The notes beneath the pieces were generated by a model. It saw only the letters and a program-made list of their open reading frames with translations. It was not told the DNA's origin and made no database searches. The position numbers and the translations under genes are program-made. A stretch of 64,000 nt of DNA from JAXMDS01 sp043777815 (GTDB taxonomy: Bacteria; Pseudomonadota; Alphaproteobacteria; Rickettsiales; Rickettsiaceae). This document shows, in pieces, positions 55,564 through 64,000 of the stretch. The stretch lies in the NCBI GenBank assembly GCA_043777815.1, contig JAYWHH010000005.1:1-64000 (forward strand), given 5' to 3'. Position 1 is the first letter of the stretch; every line of letters starts with the position of its first letter.

Positions 55564-56616
55564 TTATAGTTTTATATCGTGCTTAAAATCTGAAGTTATA
55601 ATCAATCCCAAATCGTCTCTAATATTATTAATTCTGTTCGTGGCTACCGCTTTTGCTTCTTTATAACCATAGTTTAAAGCCTCAAATACATCCTGATCTG
55701 TAATAGCTTGACGCTTAACTCTAATTGGCTCCAATAGTGTATTAAGCTCACTAACAAGTAGTTTTTTAAGATAGCTATCAGATAAGCCGCCTTTAGTATA
55801 ATGACTTTTTAAATCAAGCAAATGATCTTGATCATGATAGAAATGATCTAAATAGTGAAAAACTATGTTGCCTTCTACATTTCCTGGATCACTAATTTTA
55901 ATATGATTTGGATCTGTGTACATTTTTTTTACTTTTTGTTCCAGAATTTGAAAATCATCTTTAAGATAGATACAATTGTTAAGAGATTTACTAGCCTTAG
56001 CTTTACCATCTATTCCCAAAATTTTTGGAGAAGAGGTGAGAAGGGATTCAACTTTATGAAATCTATTGCATTTATAAAGAGAATTATATTTTAATGATAT
56101 ATCGTTTGCAAACTCTATTAAAGATACCTGATCTTTGCCAACTGGAGCCATCATTGTATCAAATAATAATAAATCTGCTGCCTGACTAATTGGATAGTTT
56201 AAAAATCCCATAGGCAAATTATTGGTCATTTTCTTCTGTTGAATTTCTGACTTTAGGGTTGGAACTCTGGTTAAATTATTAAATGTAACTAAATTAGTTA
56301 AATAAGCCGTTAGTTCAAATAATTCTGTGATTTGAGATTGTAAAAAAATACGCCATAGTCTAGGATTTAATCCAATTGCCAAATAATCTTTTACTACTTC
56401 AATGACGTTACTTCTTATTTTATCTTTTTGATCAAAGTGATCGGTTAATCCTTGAGTATCAGCAACTATTATGTAGAGTTCTACATTTGGCTTTTCTTGC
56501 AATTTAAGCCTCTCTTTTAAAGATCCAGCATAATGGCCAAGGTGCAAAGGTCCAGTAGGCCTGTCGCCAGTCAATATTATTGTTTTTGAAGATTTGATTT
56601 CTGCTTTATGGGCCAT
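55564..56616 (-). CDS. trpS: Tryptophanyl-tRNA synthetase
   Basis: 350 residues. GDRPTGPLHLGHYAGSL (HIGH motif), QAADLLLFDTMMAPVGKDQVSLIEFA (tryptophan/ATP region) and the KMSKS equivalent KASKSLNNCIYL. Class I synthetase, normal length. The 35-bp repeat follows its 3' end. Confidence 0.96.
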   Translation of the reverse strand: MAHKAEIKSSKTIILTGDRPTGPLHLGHYAGSLKERLKLQEKPNVELYIIVADTQGLTDHFDQKDKIRSNVIEVVKDYLAIGLNPRLWRIFLQSQITELFELTAYLTNLVTFNNLTRVPTLKSEIQQKKMTNNLPMGFLNYPISQAADLLLFDTMMAPVGKDQVSLIEFANDISLKYNSLYKCNRFHKVESLLTSSPKILGIDGKAKASKSLNNCIYLKDDFQILEQKVKKMYTDPNHIKISDPGNVEGNIVFHYLDHFYHDQDHLLDLKSHYTKGGLSDSYLKKLLVSELNTLLEPIRVKRQAITDQDVFEALNYGYKEAKAVATNRINNIRDDLGLIITSDFKHDIKL

Positions 56617-56726
56617 TGATTTTGATAGATTTATATTTAAATGTTTTTAAGTTATGTTGCACAGAACTAAAGGTTCATGCCTATAAATTCATAGAAATTT
56701 GAATATATTTCTCAGGACAAAACTAT

Positions 56727-57872
56727 TTAATCTATACCTTCTAAAACTTTAACTTTTCCGTTTGCTCTTTTTAATACTTCATATTTTCTGTTAGTGGCTT
56801 GGTTTTGTGCCTTGAAGTACCCAGAGGCGCCCTCAATCCAATCTGAATTATTTAGATAATTGGTTATATTCTCATTTTGTAAAGCATGCCCCGCATATAG
56901 TCCTAAGTCATAAGCTAATTTATGAATGTAATCATAATTATCAAAATTATTTTTACCATTATTGCTATAGCCAATATAAAAACTATTCATATCATGAGCA
57001 TTGGAAATGTCTAAGCGATTATCTCCAAATATATTAGCAGTTTTATCTAAGTGCAGTTTTTTCACCAAATCAAACATCTTATCTAGATTTTTTTTAGAGT
57101 CAGCAACATAAATACCTAGTTTTTTTAAATGAGCCGGATTTTCGTTAAATTTATGAACAAATTCATTTACAGTACTTATAGTTGATGATATAGATTCCAT
57201 ATCTTGATAATGTTTTATCAAAACACATCGTCCACCCATGCTATTGATTTTAGATTCTAAAACTTTTGCTAAAGTATTATTATTTGACTCTGGTAATAGC
57301 AAGATTATATCTTTCGATATATCATTTTGAATCATGTATGACAAAATTTTCTCGGTTTGCTTCATTGGCTTATGCCCAAATATATATACGTTGTCTAAAT
57401 TCAAATTAATGTTATTAGACAGAGTTACAATTGGTATTTTAGAATTAGTAAAAGTGTGAATAGGACTTACAAGCTTAGAAGATGGAACTCCTAATATTAA
57501 ATCTGTTTCTTTAGAGGCAATATCTTTTATGCTTTCATGCATAGCCTGTGAAGATGAGCTATCATAAACGGAGATGTTAATTTGTTTTTTATATCCAGAA
57601 TCTTGAATGCCATTTTTGATTAAATCACTCATTTCTCGACCTAACTGAGCTCCCTCACCATGCAAAGGCACTAAAATAGCTATCTCTTTTACCTTTTCTA
57701 TTTTTTCAGAAACTTTAATTTCAGACTGATGTTTTCCTGAATATTTTCTTTGAGAAATTGAAGCACCTTTTGTTTCTTGTATCTCCACTGGTGCTCTATT
57801 TGTTTTATTGCATCCAGATAGAAGTAATAGATTTAAAATTAAAACTTTAAACCAAATTGAATTGCGTTGCAT
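56727..57872 (-). CDS. LppC/LpoA-like lipoprotein (penicillin-binding protein activator family)
   Basis: 381 residues. A lipoprotein signal with lipobox LLSGC near residue 20, then a periplasmic-binding-protein fold starting KEIAILVPLHGEGAQLGREMSDLIKNGI, the usual opening of LpoA/LppC and Leu/Ile/Val-binding-like proteins. In alphaproteobacteria this family is annotated as a penicillin-binding protein activator; PBP1A is encoded at 46.7 kb. Direct evidence for PBP activation is lacking. Divergent from the ZnuB-type permease. Confidence 0.8.
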   Translation of the reverse strand: MQRNSIWFKVLILNLLLLSGCNKTNRAPVEIQETKGASISQRKYSGKHQSEIKVSEKIEKVKEIAILVPLHGEGAQLGREMSDLIKNGIQDSGYKKQINISVYDSSSSQAMHESIKDIASKETDLILGVPSSKLVSPIHTFTNSKIPIVTLSNNINLNLDNVYIFGHKPMKQTEKILSYMIQNDISKDIILLLPESNNNTLAKVLESKINSMGGRCVLIKHYQDMESISSTISTVNEFVHKFNENPAHLKKLGIYVADSKKNLDKMFDLVKKLHLDKTANIFGDNRLDISNAHDMNSFYIGYSNNGKNNFDNYDYIHKLAYDLGLYAGHALQNENITNYLNNSDWIEGASGYFKAQNQATNRKYEVLKRANGKVKVLEGID

Positions 57873-57952
57873 ACTTTTTTTTAAGTACTAATATTTTGGT
57901 TCCATTATAATATATTTCATATGGAATATGAAACTCTTACTTTATATAAACA

Positions 57953-58738
57953 ATGATATCAATTTTAGTTGTGATTTTAACAGGTATTATTTTGGCACCT
58001 TTAAGCTGTATTATGCTTTGGGGTAGATATGTAAGCTTTACCGACTCTTTAATACATTCGTGTATATTTGGTGGCTTTATATCTCATTTATTTGGTATTA
58101 ATATTGTTTTGGCAATGATATTATCAGGAGTGTTACTTTGGGTCATTGCAACCAATTCATATAGACGTCAAAATAATCATCAAATTGTAAAATCTAAAAT
58201 AGACATCAATACATTGTATTTAATTTCTATGTTTATGAGCAGCATAGCTATAAGTCTTGGCGTTAACTATAATCAACTATTGTTCGGAAATCTTTTATTT
58301 GTTACATATGAAAACTTGTTTCAATTGATTACTATTGCTGTAATTATCTATTCATTTTTATGGAAATATAGAAGAGATATATACTTAATGTCATTAGATA
58401 TAGATTTAGCAGCTGGACTGGGAGTTAAAGTTCAATTCCTACAAAAGTGTTGTTTGTTGTTAATAATAACTACAGTTTCTATAGTAATTAAAGTGCTTGG
58501 TGGAGGATTTTTTATAGTTGGAGCAATGATATTGCCAAGTATTATTGCAGTAAATATTAGTAAAAATCCTAGTCAAATGTTAATTTATTCAGTTATTATA
58601 TCAACCACAAATAATATCTTTTCTATAGTTGTTTCTGAGAAATTAGATTTAGATTTTGCACCACTTACTATCATATGTGGATTTATTTTGTACTCCGGAA
58701 TAATAGGAATGAAAAATTTTTTTTTAAAGATTAAATAA
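57953..58738 (+). CDS. znuB: Zinc/manganese ABC transporter permease, ZnuB type
   Basis: 261 residues with 7-8 membrane segments. ABC-3 family blocks: PLSCIMLWGRYVSFTDSLIHSCIFGG (cf. GxFLVWRRMAYFGDTLSHSALLG), the central LLFGNLLFV and the end IKVLGGGFFIVGAMILPSIIAVNIS. Imports Zn2+ (or Mn2+) together with a binding protein and ATPase not encoded here. Confidence 0.88.
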   Translation: MISILVVILTGIILAPLSCIMLWGRYVSFTDSLIHSCIFGGFISHLFGINIVLAMILSGVLLWVIATNSYRRQNNHQIVKSKIDINTLYLISMFMSSIAISLGVNYNQLLFGNLLFVTYENLFQLITIAVIIYSFLWKYRRDIYLMSLDIDLAAGLGVKVQFLQKCCLLLIITTVSIVIKVLGGGFFIVGAMILPSIIAVNISKNPSQMLIYSVIISTTNNIFSIVVSEKLDLDFAPLTIICGFILYSGIIGMKNFFLKIK

Positions 58739-58819
58739 ATTTTTGTTAAAAAAATAGTACACTATATAACTATGCCCTACAGCAAATGATGCAATCTGTG
58801 ATTTAACAAGTTATTTGAT

Positions 58820-60172
58820 ATGCAAGCTATTCTATACAAAAAGCTAACTTTCCTAATGTTAAATAACCACACCCAAGAAGTGGTACAGGAATGTAATAAT
58901 TTACATCCTACAGATTTAGCTTTGTTGTTTTATAACTTAACGTCAGAAGATCAAAAAAAATTGATTGATATTTTACAAAATGATCTAAATCCTGAAATTA
59001 TTCCCTGGTTTAACCAGGATTTATTAGAAATTTTATTAGAATGCGTTGGATACAATAAATTTGCTAAATTAGTGTCAAAGCTAGATGTAACAAAAATTAT
59101 CAAAGTAATAATTGCATTACCTGAAGAAATAATGGAAAAGGTGACATTGGAGTTTAATGAAAATACCAGAATTGCAGTCGAAGATCGATTTAAATATCCA
59201 GAAAAAACACTAGGTAGAATTATGCAAACAGACTACGTGGCAGCACCAATGTGGTGGACAATAAAAGATTTAAATAATTTTTTATCTTTAAATTCAAGTC
59301 TGCAAAAGTGTAATGCGATTATTGTAATAAATGCTGAACATCATCCAGTAGGAACCGTTTATTCCGTAAAAGCAATTGGATGCAGTCCTTTGACTAAAAT
59401 AGAAGAAATTATGAATCAAATAGAAGTTTTTCATGAGAATACCGCAGCCATTGAGGCTATTATTTCTTTTAAAAAATATGAGCTTATGCAAAGTTGCATA
59501 GTGGATAAAGATAATAAATTGATAGGTTACATAAATTTTACCCAAATATTAAATGCATCTGAAGAAGAAACTGAAGAAGAAACCATGCAATTACATGGAA
59601 TTTTTTATGATTGTACAGGCAATCAAAGCATCAGTCTAATTGACAACATATTGATGAATATAAAAAGCAGAATACCGTGGATTTGTGTTAATTTATTAGT
59701 TGCTTTTATAGTAGCAAATATTGTTATAAACTTTGAAAACATAATAAGTCATTACATATATGCTGCTTCATTAATGTCAATAGTAGCCAGTTCAGCTGGT
59801 AGCTCCGGTGCACAAACTGTAGCAGTTACAGTGCGACTCATATCAAAAACTCAAATAAGATTACTTAGTGCTTATATAATTATATTAAGTGAAGTATTAA
59901 CAGGGTTTACTAATGGAATGATTATCAGTATGATAAGTTTTTTAATTAGTTTATATATGTATCAAGATTACAAAATTAGTTTAGTTTTTGCGATAGCAAT
60001 TTTATTTAATTTTATAATATCAGGAGTTATAGGCTCTCTCACTCCTGTAGTTTTAGAAAAATTAAATCTTGACCCTGCATCAGGCAGTAACGTTATAGTA
60101 AGTGCTGTAACTGATATCTTTGGTTTTTTTGTTTTTCTATATATGATTAACTGGATGCACCAATTTATCTAG
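58820..60172 (+). CDS. mgtE: Magnesium transporter MgtE
   Basis: 450 residues: N-terminal helical domain (HPTDLALLFYNLTSEDQKKLIDIL), a CBS-pair region (TLGRIMQTDYVAAPMWWTIKDL...), and five C-terminal membrane helices with SIVASSAGSSGAQTVAVTVR, matching the conserved pore-lining GNxGxQ block, and a final SGVIGSLTPVVLEKLNLDPASGS. Mg2+-gated channel. Ends 9 bp before the transketolase-like gene, so probably co-transcribed. Confidence 0.93.
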   Translation: MQAILYKKLTFLMLNNHTQEVVQECNNLHPTDLALLFYNLTSEDQKKLIDILQNDLNPEIIPWFNQDLLEILLECVGYNKFAKLVSKLDVTKIIKVIIALPEEIMEKVTLEFNENTRIAVEDRFKYPEKTLGRIMQTDYVAAPMWWTIKDLNNFLSLNSSLQKCNAIIVINAEHHPVGTVYSVKAIGCSPLTKIEEIMNQIEVFHENTAAIEAIISFKKYELMQSCIVDKDNKLIGYINFTQILNASEEETEEETMQLHGIFYDCTGNQSISLIDNILMNIKSRIPWICVNLLVAFIVANIVINFENIISHYIYAASLMSIVASSAGSSGAQTVAVTVRLISKTQIRLLSAYIIILSEVLTGFTNGMIISMISFLISLYMYQDYKISLVFAIAILFNFIISGVIGSLTPVVLEKLNLDPASGSNVIVSAVTDIFGFFVFLYMINWMHQFI

Positions 60173-60181
60173 AACTAGATA

Positions 60182-62728
60182 ATGATTAATCAAACTATTC
60201 GTAGAACGTATAAAAAAGTTATTAAAAATCAATCTCATTTACTAGAACTAAGTCTCAATATAAAGAAAATTATTATAGACACTCTTTGTTTTGATGAAAA
60301 TAGATCTTATGAAAATACACGCTGTAATGATTCTTTGAGCTTTGCTGAGGTTATGACGGTATTAGGATTTGAATTTTTGAGCCCACAAGATAAGATAATT
60401 TTATCTAATGGACATATTAGTGTTTTATTATATGCATTTTACTATTTAATAGGACACCCTTGGTACAATTTGAACCAACTAAAAAAATTTAGAAAAATTG
60501 GCTACAACACACCTGGATATCCTGAATATAATCGCACAATTGCTGCTACTACAGGTCCTTTGGGGCAAGGGTTAGGGACAAGCATAGGAATGGCTATTGC
60601 GGCAAAAAAAGCTAAATTAGATCATAAAATTTTTTGCACAGTGGGAATTGGATGTTTAATGGAAGGCCTTGGATACGAAGCGATCTCTCTAGCCGGTCAT
60701 TTAAAATTAGATAATTTAATAGTCTTATTTGATAAAACTTCTAGTATCAAAAATACTACATCTAGCTTGGCTATAAGCGAGAATCAAAAACAAAAATTTA
60801 TTAATATGGGATGGAAAGCCATAGAAGTAAATGGCAATGATTTGAGAGATATAAGAAAAGGATTAAGCTTTGGAATAGGTAGAAATAATCATGATGCTAT
60901 TGATTCTAAAGATTTAGTGCATTCATATATTGCTAAACCAACTTTTATTGAACTTGAGACCAGTGAAACTCTCACTTTAGATAAAATTCAACCTTATTCC
61001 ATTGTAGCTGAAATAAATGATTCTCAAATAAATATAAATCAAAAGCTGATTTTTAATTCATTAGATACTTTAAAGAAAAATTTAAGTGGCAATGCTACCA
61101 ATGCAGACTTAAATCAAAAAATAAAAAACCAGTTTACGATCAAAAATGATAAAACTGAAGGTGATCTTGTTTTAAATGGTACAAATTTTGAAGAACCATT
61201 TTTTGTAAACTTTAAATTTTTAGATCAGTGGCGTAGATTAAATTATTTAATTGAACCTCATTTGATTCGAGATTATTTTGTTTATTGCAAAGCTCAAAAT
61301 ATAAATTCTGCAGAATTAAAAGAATATGAAGAAATATGTAAAAATAACGCATCCGATGCAAACATCAATAACGAAGATTTTTGTCCAAAATCATATTATT
61401 TTTATGAAATTAAAACTAATAAAATGAAAGCTTCTCATATAGCTTCAATGAATCAAGAAATAATAATTGACAAATCAAAGTTCATTTCTTCTGATATACA
61501 ACCTGAAAAACAATTATTTCATCATAATATATATGAAAGATTTACTAACCACTCTACAGCAAACAAACTAATAGATAAATTTACCACAAGGTGCCCTGAG
61601 ATATTTATTAATCCAACCAATAAAAGATATTTTAATGGTAGAAATATTAATGATATGTTAACTGAAATGTTGAATCCAATATATGTTCAATATCACAATC
61701 ATCCCATTTCCATAAATATAATGAATTCCATATTAAATGAAATATTTATATCTGGAGTTGCAAATGTTATTTTAGGATCTATCGACCTTAATGAGCCTGA
61801 TAGTTTGAAAATAAATGGCTATAATTCAATTACTAGTGATAACTTTTTTGGAAATACTCTTCATTGTGGCGCTAGAGAAAATATAATGGCCAGCGCTTGT
61901 AATGGCTTAGCTTTAAGCGGATATATACCAATTTGTAGCACCCTGTTAGCATTCTCTGATTATGCAAGATCAGGCATAAGAATGTCAGCGATAATGAATT
62001 TAAAAGTTATATATTTAATGACGCATGATTCAGCAACAGGAAGGGATGGTTCAACTTATCAATCGATAGAACAGTTAACAAGTTTTCGCGCAATGCCAAA
62101 TATAATATTATTTCGACCATATCTTGTACAGGAATTATTATTGAGTTTCAAATATGCCTTATCTCACCAAGGACCAAGTATAATATGCATTCCAAGACAA
62201 AAATTAGAACTTTTAGAATTAGAGATAAACCAAAATACTACTCAAAATTTATATTTTTATCATTTAGCTGGATATTTAATTTCAGGATTAATAAGTGATA
62301 ATATATGTTTAATTAGTACCGGTCCAGAAATAGAATTAAGCTTAAAAGTAAGAAAAATTTTACAAACTATAGATCCTAAGAGCTTTAGAGTAAAGATTAT
62401 ATCCATACCCAGTATTTCATTATTAGACAGATATATGAAAAATAAGCCTAAAAAAAGAGAAAATAATAACCTTAAATCTAAGATACGAAATGAAACTAGG
62501 GCAAATGAAAACGAGCCTCAAGATTTCTTTTCTAATTTAATTCAAGCGGAATATTTGTTTACTATAGAGTCAGGCGCTACATTGGGACTAATTGGAATTG
62601 TTGAAAGCCATAGATACAAAGCATTTAAACAATATGGATTAGACAATTTTGGATATTCAGAAAGCTTGACGCCTAAAACTATAGCTCGCGATATAGTAGA
62701 AACTATAATGCAAACATTTAAATCTTAA
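60182..62728 (+). CDS. tkt: Transketolase-like protein with replaced cofactor and catalytic residues
   Basis: 848 residues (transketolases are ~660-700). Clear landmarks: ILSNGHISVLLYAFY, TTGPLGQGLGTSIGMAIA, EGLGYEAISLAGHLKLDNLI, HCGARENIMASACNGLAL, THDSATGRDGSTYQSIEQL and the C-terminal SGATLGLIGIVESH...FGYSE. The thiamine-diphosphate/Mg motif GDG...N reads GIG (Ile156) and FDKT (Thr186). The early GHPG His is missing, PGHPE is PGYPE (Tyr113) and the late PTHQP His is Tyr626, while Glu566 stays. A ~170-residue insertion separates the two halves, and the GTHDSHG loop is gone. Retained frame length implies a function, but ordinary transketolase activity is doubtful. Confidence 0.85.
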   Translation: MINQTIRRTYKKVIKNQSHLLELSLNIKKIIIDTLCFDENRSYENTRCNDSLSFAEVMTVLGFEFLSPQDKIILSNGHISVLLYAFYYLIGHPWYNLNQLKKFRKIGYNTPGYPEYNRTIAATTGPLGQGLGTSIGMAIAAKKAKLDHKIFCTVGIGCLMEGLGYEAISLAGHLKLDNLIVLFDKTSSIKNTTSSLAISENQKQKFINMGWKAIEVNGNDLRDIRKGLSFGIGRNNHDAIDSKDLVHSYIAKPTFIELETSETLTLDKIQPYSIVAEINDSQININQKLIFNSLDTLKKNLSGNATNADLNQKIKNQFTIKNDKTEGDLVLNGTNFEEPFFVNFKFLDQWRRLNYLIEPHLIRDYFVYCKAQNINSAELKEYEEICKNNASDANINNEDFCPKSYYFYEIKTNKMKASHIASMNQEIIIDKSKFISSDIQPEKQLFHHNIYERFTNHSTANKLIDKFTTRCPEIFINPTNKRYFNGRNINDMLTEMLNPIYVQYHNHPISINIMNSILNEIFISGVANVILGSIDLNEPDSLKINGYNSITSDNFFGNTLHCGARENIMASACNGLALSGYIPICSTLLAFSDYARSGIRMSAIMNLKVIYLMTHDSATGRDGSTYQSIEQLTSFRAMPNIILFRPYLVQELLLSFKYALSHQGPSIICIPRQKLELLELEINQNTTQNLYFYHLAGYLISGLISDNICLISTGPEIELSLKVRKILQTIDPKSFRVKIISIPSISLLDRYMKNKPKKRENNNLKSKIRNETRANENEPQDFFSNLIQAEYLFTIESGATLGLIGIVESHRYKAFKQYGLDNFGYSESLTPKTIARDIVETIMQTFKS

Positions 62729-62832
62729 ATAAGATATTGAGTTTTGACATTATATAAATTAAGCTATCTTATTCTTAAGTTTTTACATTGTAAGTTAAGT
62801 AAAATTTTGAATTTATATACCATATATAACTT

Positions 62833-62860
62833 TTGAAATTTGGCTTAATTGAGGTATAAT
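62833..62860 (+). promoter_or_regulatory. Promoter of secY
   Basis: TTGAAA (62833-62838), 16-bp spacer, TATAAT (62855-62860), 61 bp before the secY start codon. Shows that secY here has its own promoter. Confidence 0.65.
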
Positions 62861-62921
62861 CTCCTAGTCCAAAGCTTAGAATTTAAGCATTAGATTTCAA
62901 GAATATTTAAATAAAAAATCA

Positions 62922-64000
62922 ATGAGAGATAGTTCACGTAATACTGATAGCAATTCTTCTTTATGGAGAAAAATTTGGTTTACAATCTGTATGATTATTT
63001 TGTATAGATTCGGCTCTTATATTCCAATTCCAGGTATTGACGCAGTTGTAATGAACCAATTCATGCAACAAAATCAGTCTGGCATTATGGGAATGTTCAA
63101 TATGTTATCAGGAGGCTCTTTGGGAAGAATGTCAATTTTTGCATTAGCAATTATGCCTTATATAACTTCTTCTATCATAATACAACTACTTTCCATGAGT
63201 TATAAAACTCTTGCTGAGATGAAGAAAAACGGAGAACAGGGTCGTAAAAAAATTAACCAAATTTCAAGATATTTGACTATTTTAATATCTGTGATTCAGG
63301 GATTAGGAATTACATCAGCGTTAGAGATGACTCAGTTACCTATAGGAAAATTAGTAATGATACCTGGGCCATTATTTAAATTTGTAGGTGTAATAAGTTT
63401 AGTGGTTGGCACAATGTTGTTAATGTGGCTTGGTGAACAAATTACAGCCAAAGGAATTGGGAACGGCTCATCAATTATTATTTTTATTGGTATTATTTCT
63501 CAGGTTCCAGGAAATATTATTTCTTCACTAGAATTAATTAGAAAAGGTGGACTGCCAGTTGCATCTTATGCGGCGACTATAATTTTCAGTTTACTTATGA
63601 TTGCTATAGTAATATTTTGCGAAAAAGCTATCAGGAAAATTAAAATTCATCACCCAAAACATCACAACGAATCTGTCACAAATCAAGAAAATTCTTTCTT
63701 GCCTATAAAAATTAACATTGCAGGAGTTATACCCCCTATGTTTGCAGATGCTATGTTGCGTTTTCCATTAACTATCGCTAATTTTTCTAATAATCCAGAC
63801 TCAATGCTTAGCAATATTGGAACTTGGCTATCTCACGGAAAACCAATTTTTATGGTACTTTATACAATGCTGATTGTATTTTTCTGTTTTACATATACTG
63901 CTATTGTTTTTAATACTGAAGAAATAGCCACTAATGTAAAAAAATCTAATGTAGTGGTAAATTCTATCAGGCCTGGTGAAAAAACTAGGGAGTACTTAGA
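62922..64000 (+). CDS. secY: Preprotein translocase subunit SecY, partial
   Basis: Central channel subunit of the Sec translocon. From ATG 62922: WRKIWFTICMIILYRFGSYIPIPGID, the plug region GGSLGRMSIFALAIMPYITSSIIIQLL, GEQITAKGIGNGSSIIIFIGI and PIKINIAGVIPPMFADAML are all diagnostic. The frame is open to the window end (about 360 of ~435 residues). Normally it follows rplO in the spc operon; here the upstream neighbour is the transketolase-like gene and it has its own promoter. Confidence 0.97.
   Translation, partial: MRDSSRNTDSNSSLWRKIWFTICMIILYRFGSYIPIPGIDAVVMNQFMQQNQSGIMGMFNMLSGGSLGRMSIFALAIMPYITSSIIIQLLSMSYKTLAEMKKNGEQGRKKINQISRYLTILISVIQGLGITSALEMTQLPIGKLVMIPGPLFKFVGVISLVVGTMLLMWLGEQITAKGIGNGSSIIIFIGIISQVPGNIISSLELIRKGGLPVASYAATIIFSLLMIAIVIFCEKAIRKIKIHHPKHHNESVTNQENSFLPIKINIAGVIPPMFADAMLRFPLTIANFSNNPDSMLSNIGTWLSHGKPIFMVLYTMLIVFFCFTYTAIVFNTEEIATNVKKSNVVVNSIRPGEKTREYL

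Noticed and set aside
1..64000. Insertion sequences, prophage, toxin-antitoxin or restriction genes
   Set aside because: No transposase, integrase, phage structural, toxin-antitoxin or restriction-modification motifs were found in the reading frames on either strand.

Overview
The window is about 70% A+T and carries roughly 45 genes. They are mostly single genes or very short operons on both strands, separated by AT-rich spacers. It looks like the chromosome of a reduced, host-associated alphaproteobacterium, most likely of the order Rickettsiales or a close relative. The evidence is: a circularly permuted two-piece tmRNA (46175-46530); a fused rpoB-rpoC gene (known from Wolbachia); a homologue of the rickettsial outer-membrane-protein lysine methyltransferases; scattered Mrp antiporter subunit genes; and an absence of ribosomal-protein operon order (rplO at 28 kb and secY at 63 kb stand alone). 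UGA is used as a stop. I cannot assign a genus from the sequence alone.

Layout. 1-2.35 kb: exported transglutaminase-like protein with 11-residue C-terminal repeats, running off the left edge. 2.4-12.8 kb: 23S rRNA pseudouridine synthase, then the 2963-residue RpoBC fusion behind a leader with overlapping hairpins. 13.2-14.4 kb: decayed exported-protein gene. 14.7-22 kb: FolE, AEC transporter, CysS, PKMT-like methyltransferase, PNPase-like protein. 22-27 kb (minus): RodA, Hda-like protein, an Idi-MurF fusion, EngB. 27-29 kb: small protein, TsaE, tRNA-Phe, L15. 29-34 kb: UDG, RluB-type synthase, RecA, LysE-type exporter, SmpB, MnhG. 34-38 kb: tRNA-Lys, YgfZ, Maf-like protein, exported coiled-coil protein, truncated MnhB. 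38-46 kb: DusB, RsmA, exported basic protein, MurB, AddA. 46-50 kb: tRNA-Tyr, tmRNA, PBP1A, LepB. 50-57 kb: QueH, Lpd, thiolase, HU-like protein, TrpS, LpoA/LppC-like lipoprotein. 58-64 kb: ZnuB-type permease, MgtE, transketolase-like protein, SecY (cut by the right edge).

How the genes fit together. Peptidoglycan and cell shape are well represented (Idi-MurF, MurB, RodA, PBP1A, LppC-like lipoprotein), so this organism probably makes a cell wall. Translation quality control is present (tmRNA plus SmpB, TsaE, four tRNA/rRNA modification genes, QueH). DNA repair is represented by RecA, AddA and a UDG.

What stands out. (1) An unbroken fusion of type I isopentenyl-diphosphate isomerase to MurF. 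(2) Two long intact ORFs, PNPase-like and transketolase-like, whose key catalytic or cofactor residues are replaced: apparent pseudoenzymes. (3) An RNA polymerase with substitutions across the normally invariant rifampicin pocket. (4) Repeated tandem duplication of short DNA units, several exactly over gene 3' ends, together with C-terminal in-frame repeat tails in other genes, suggesting a common mutational process. Promoters for stable RNAs and a few genes match TTGACA-N16/17-TATAAT well; Shine-Dalgarno sequences are mostly not evident.
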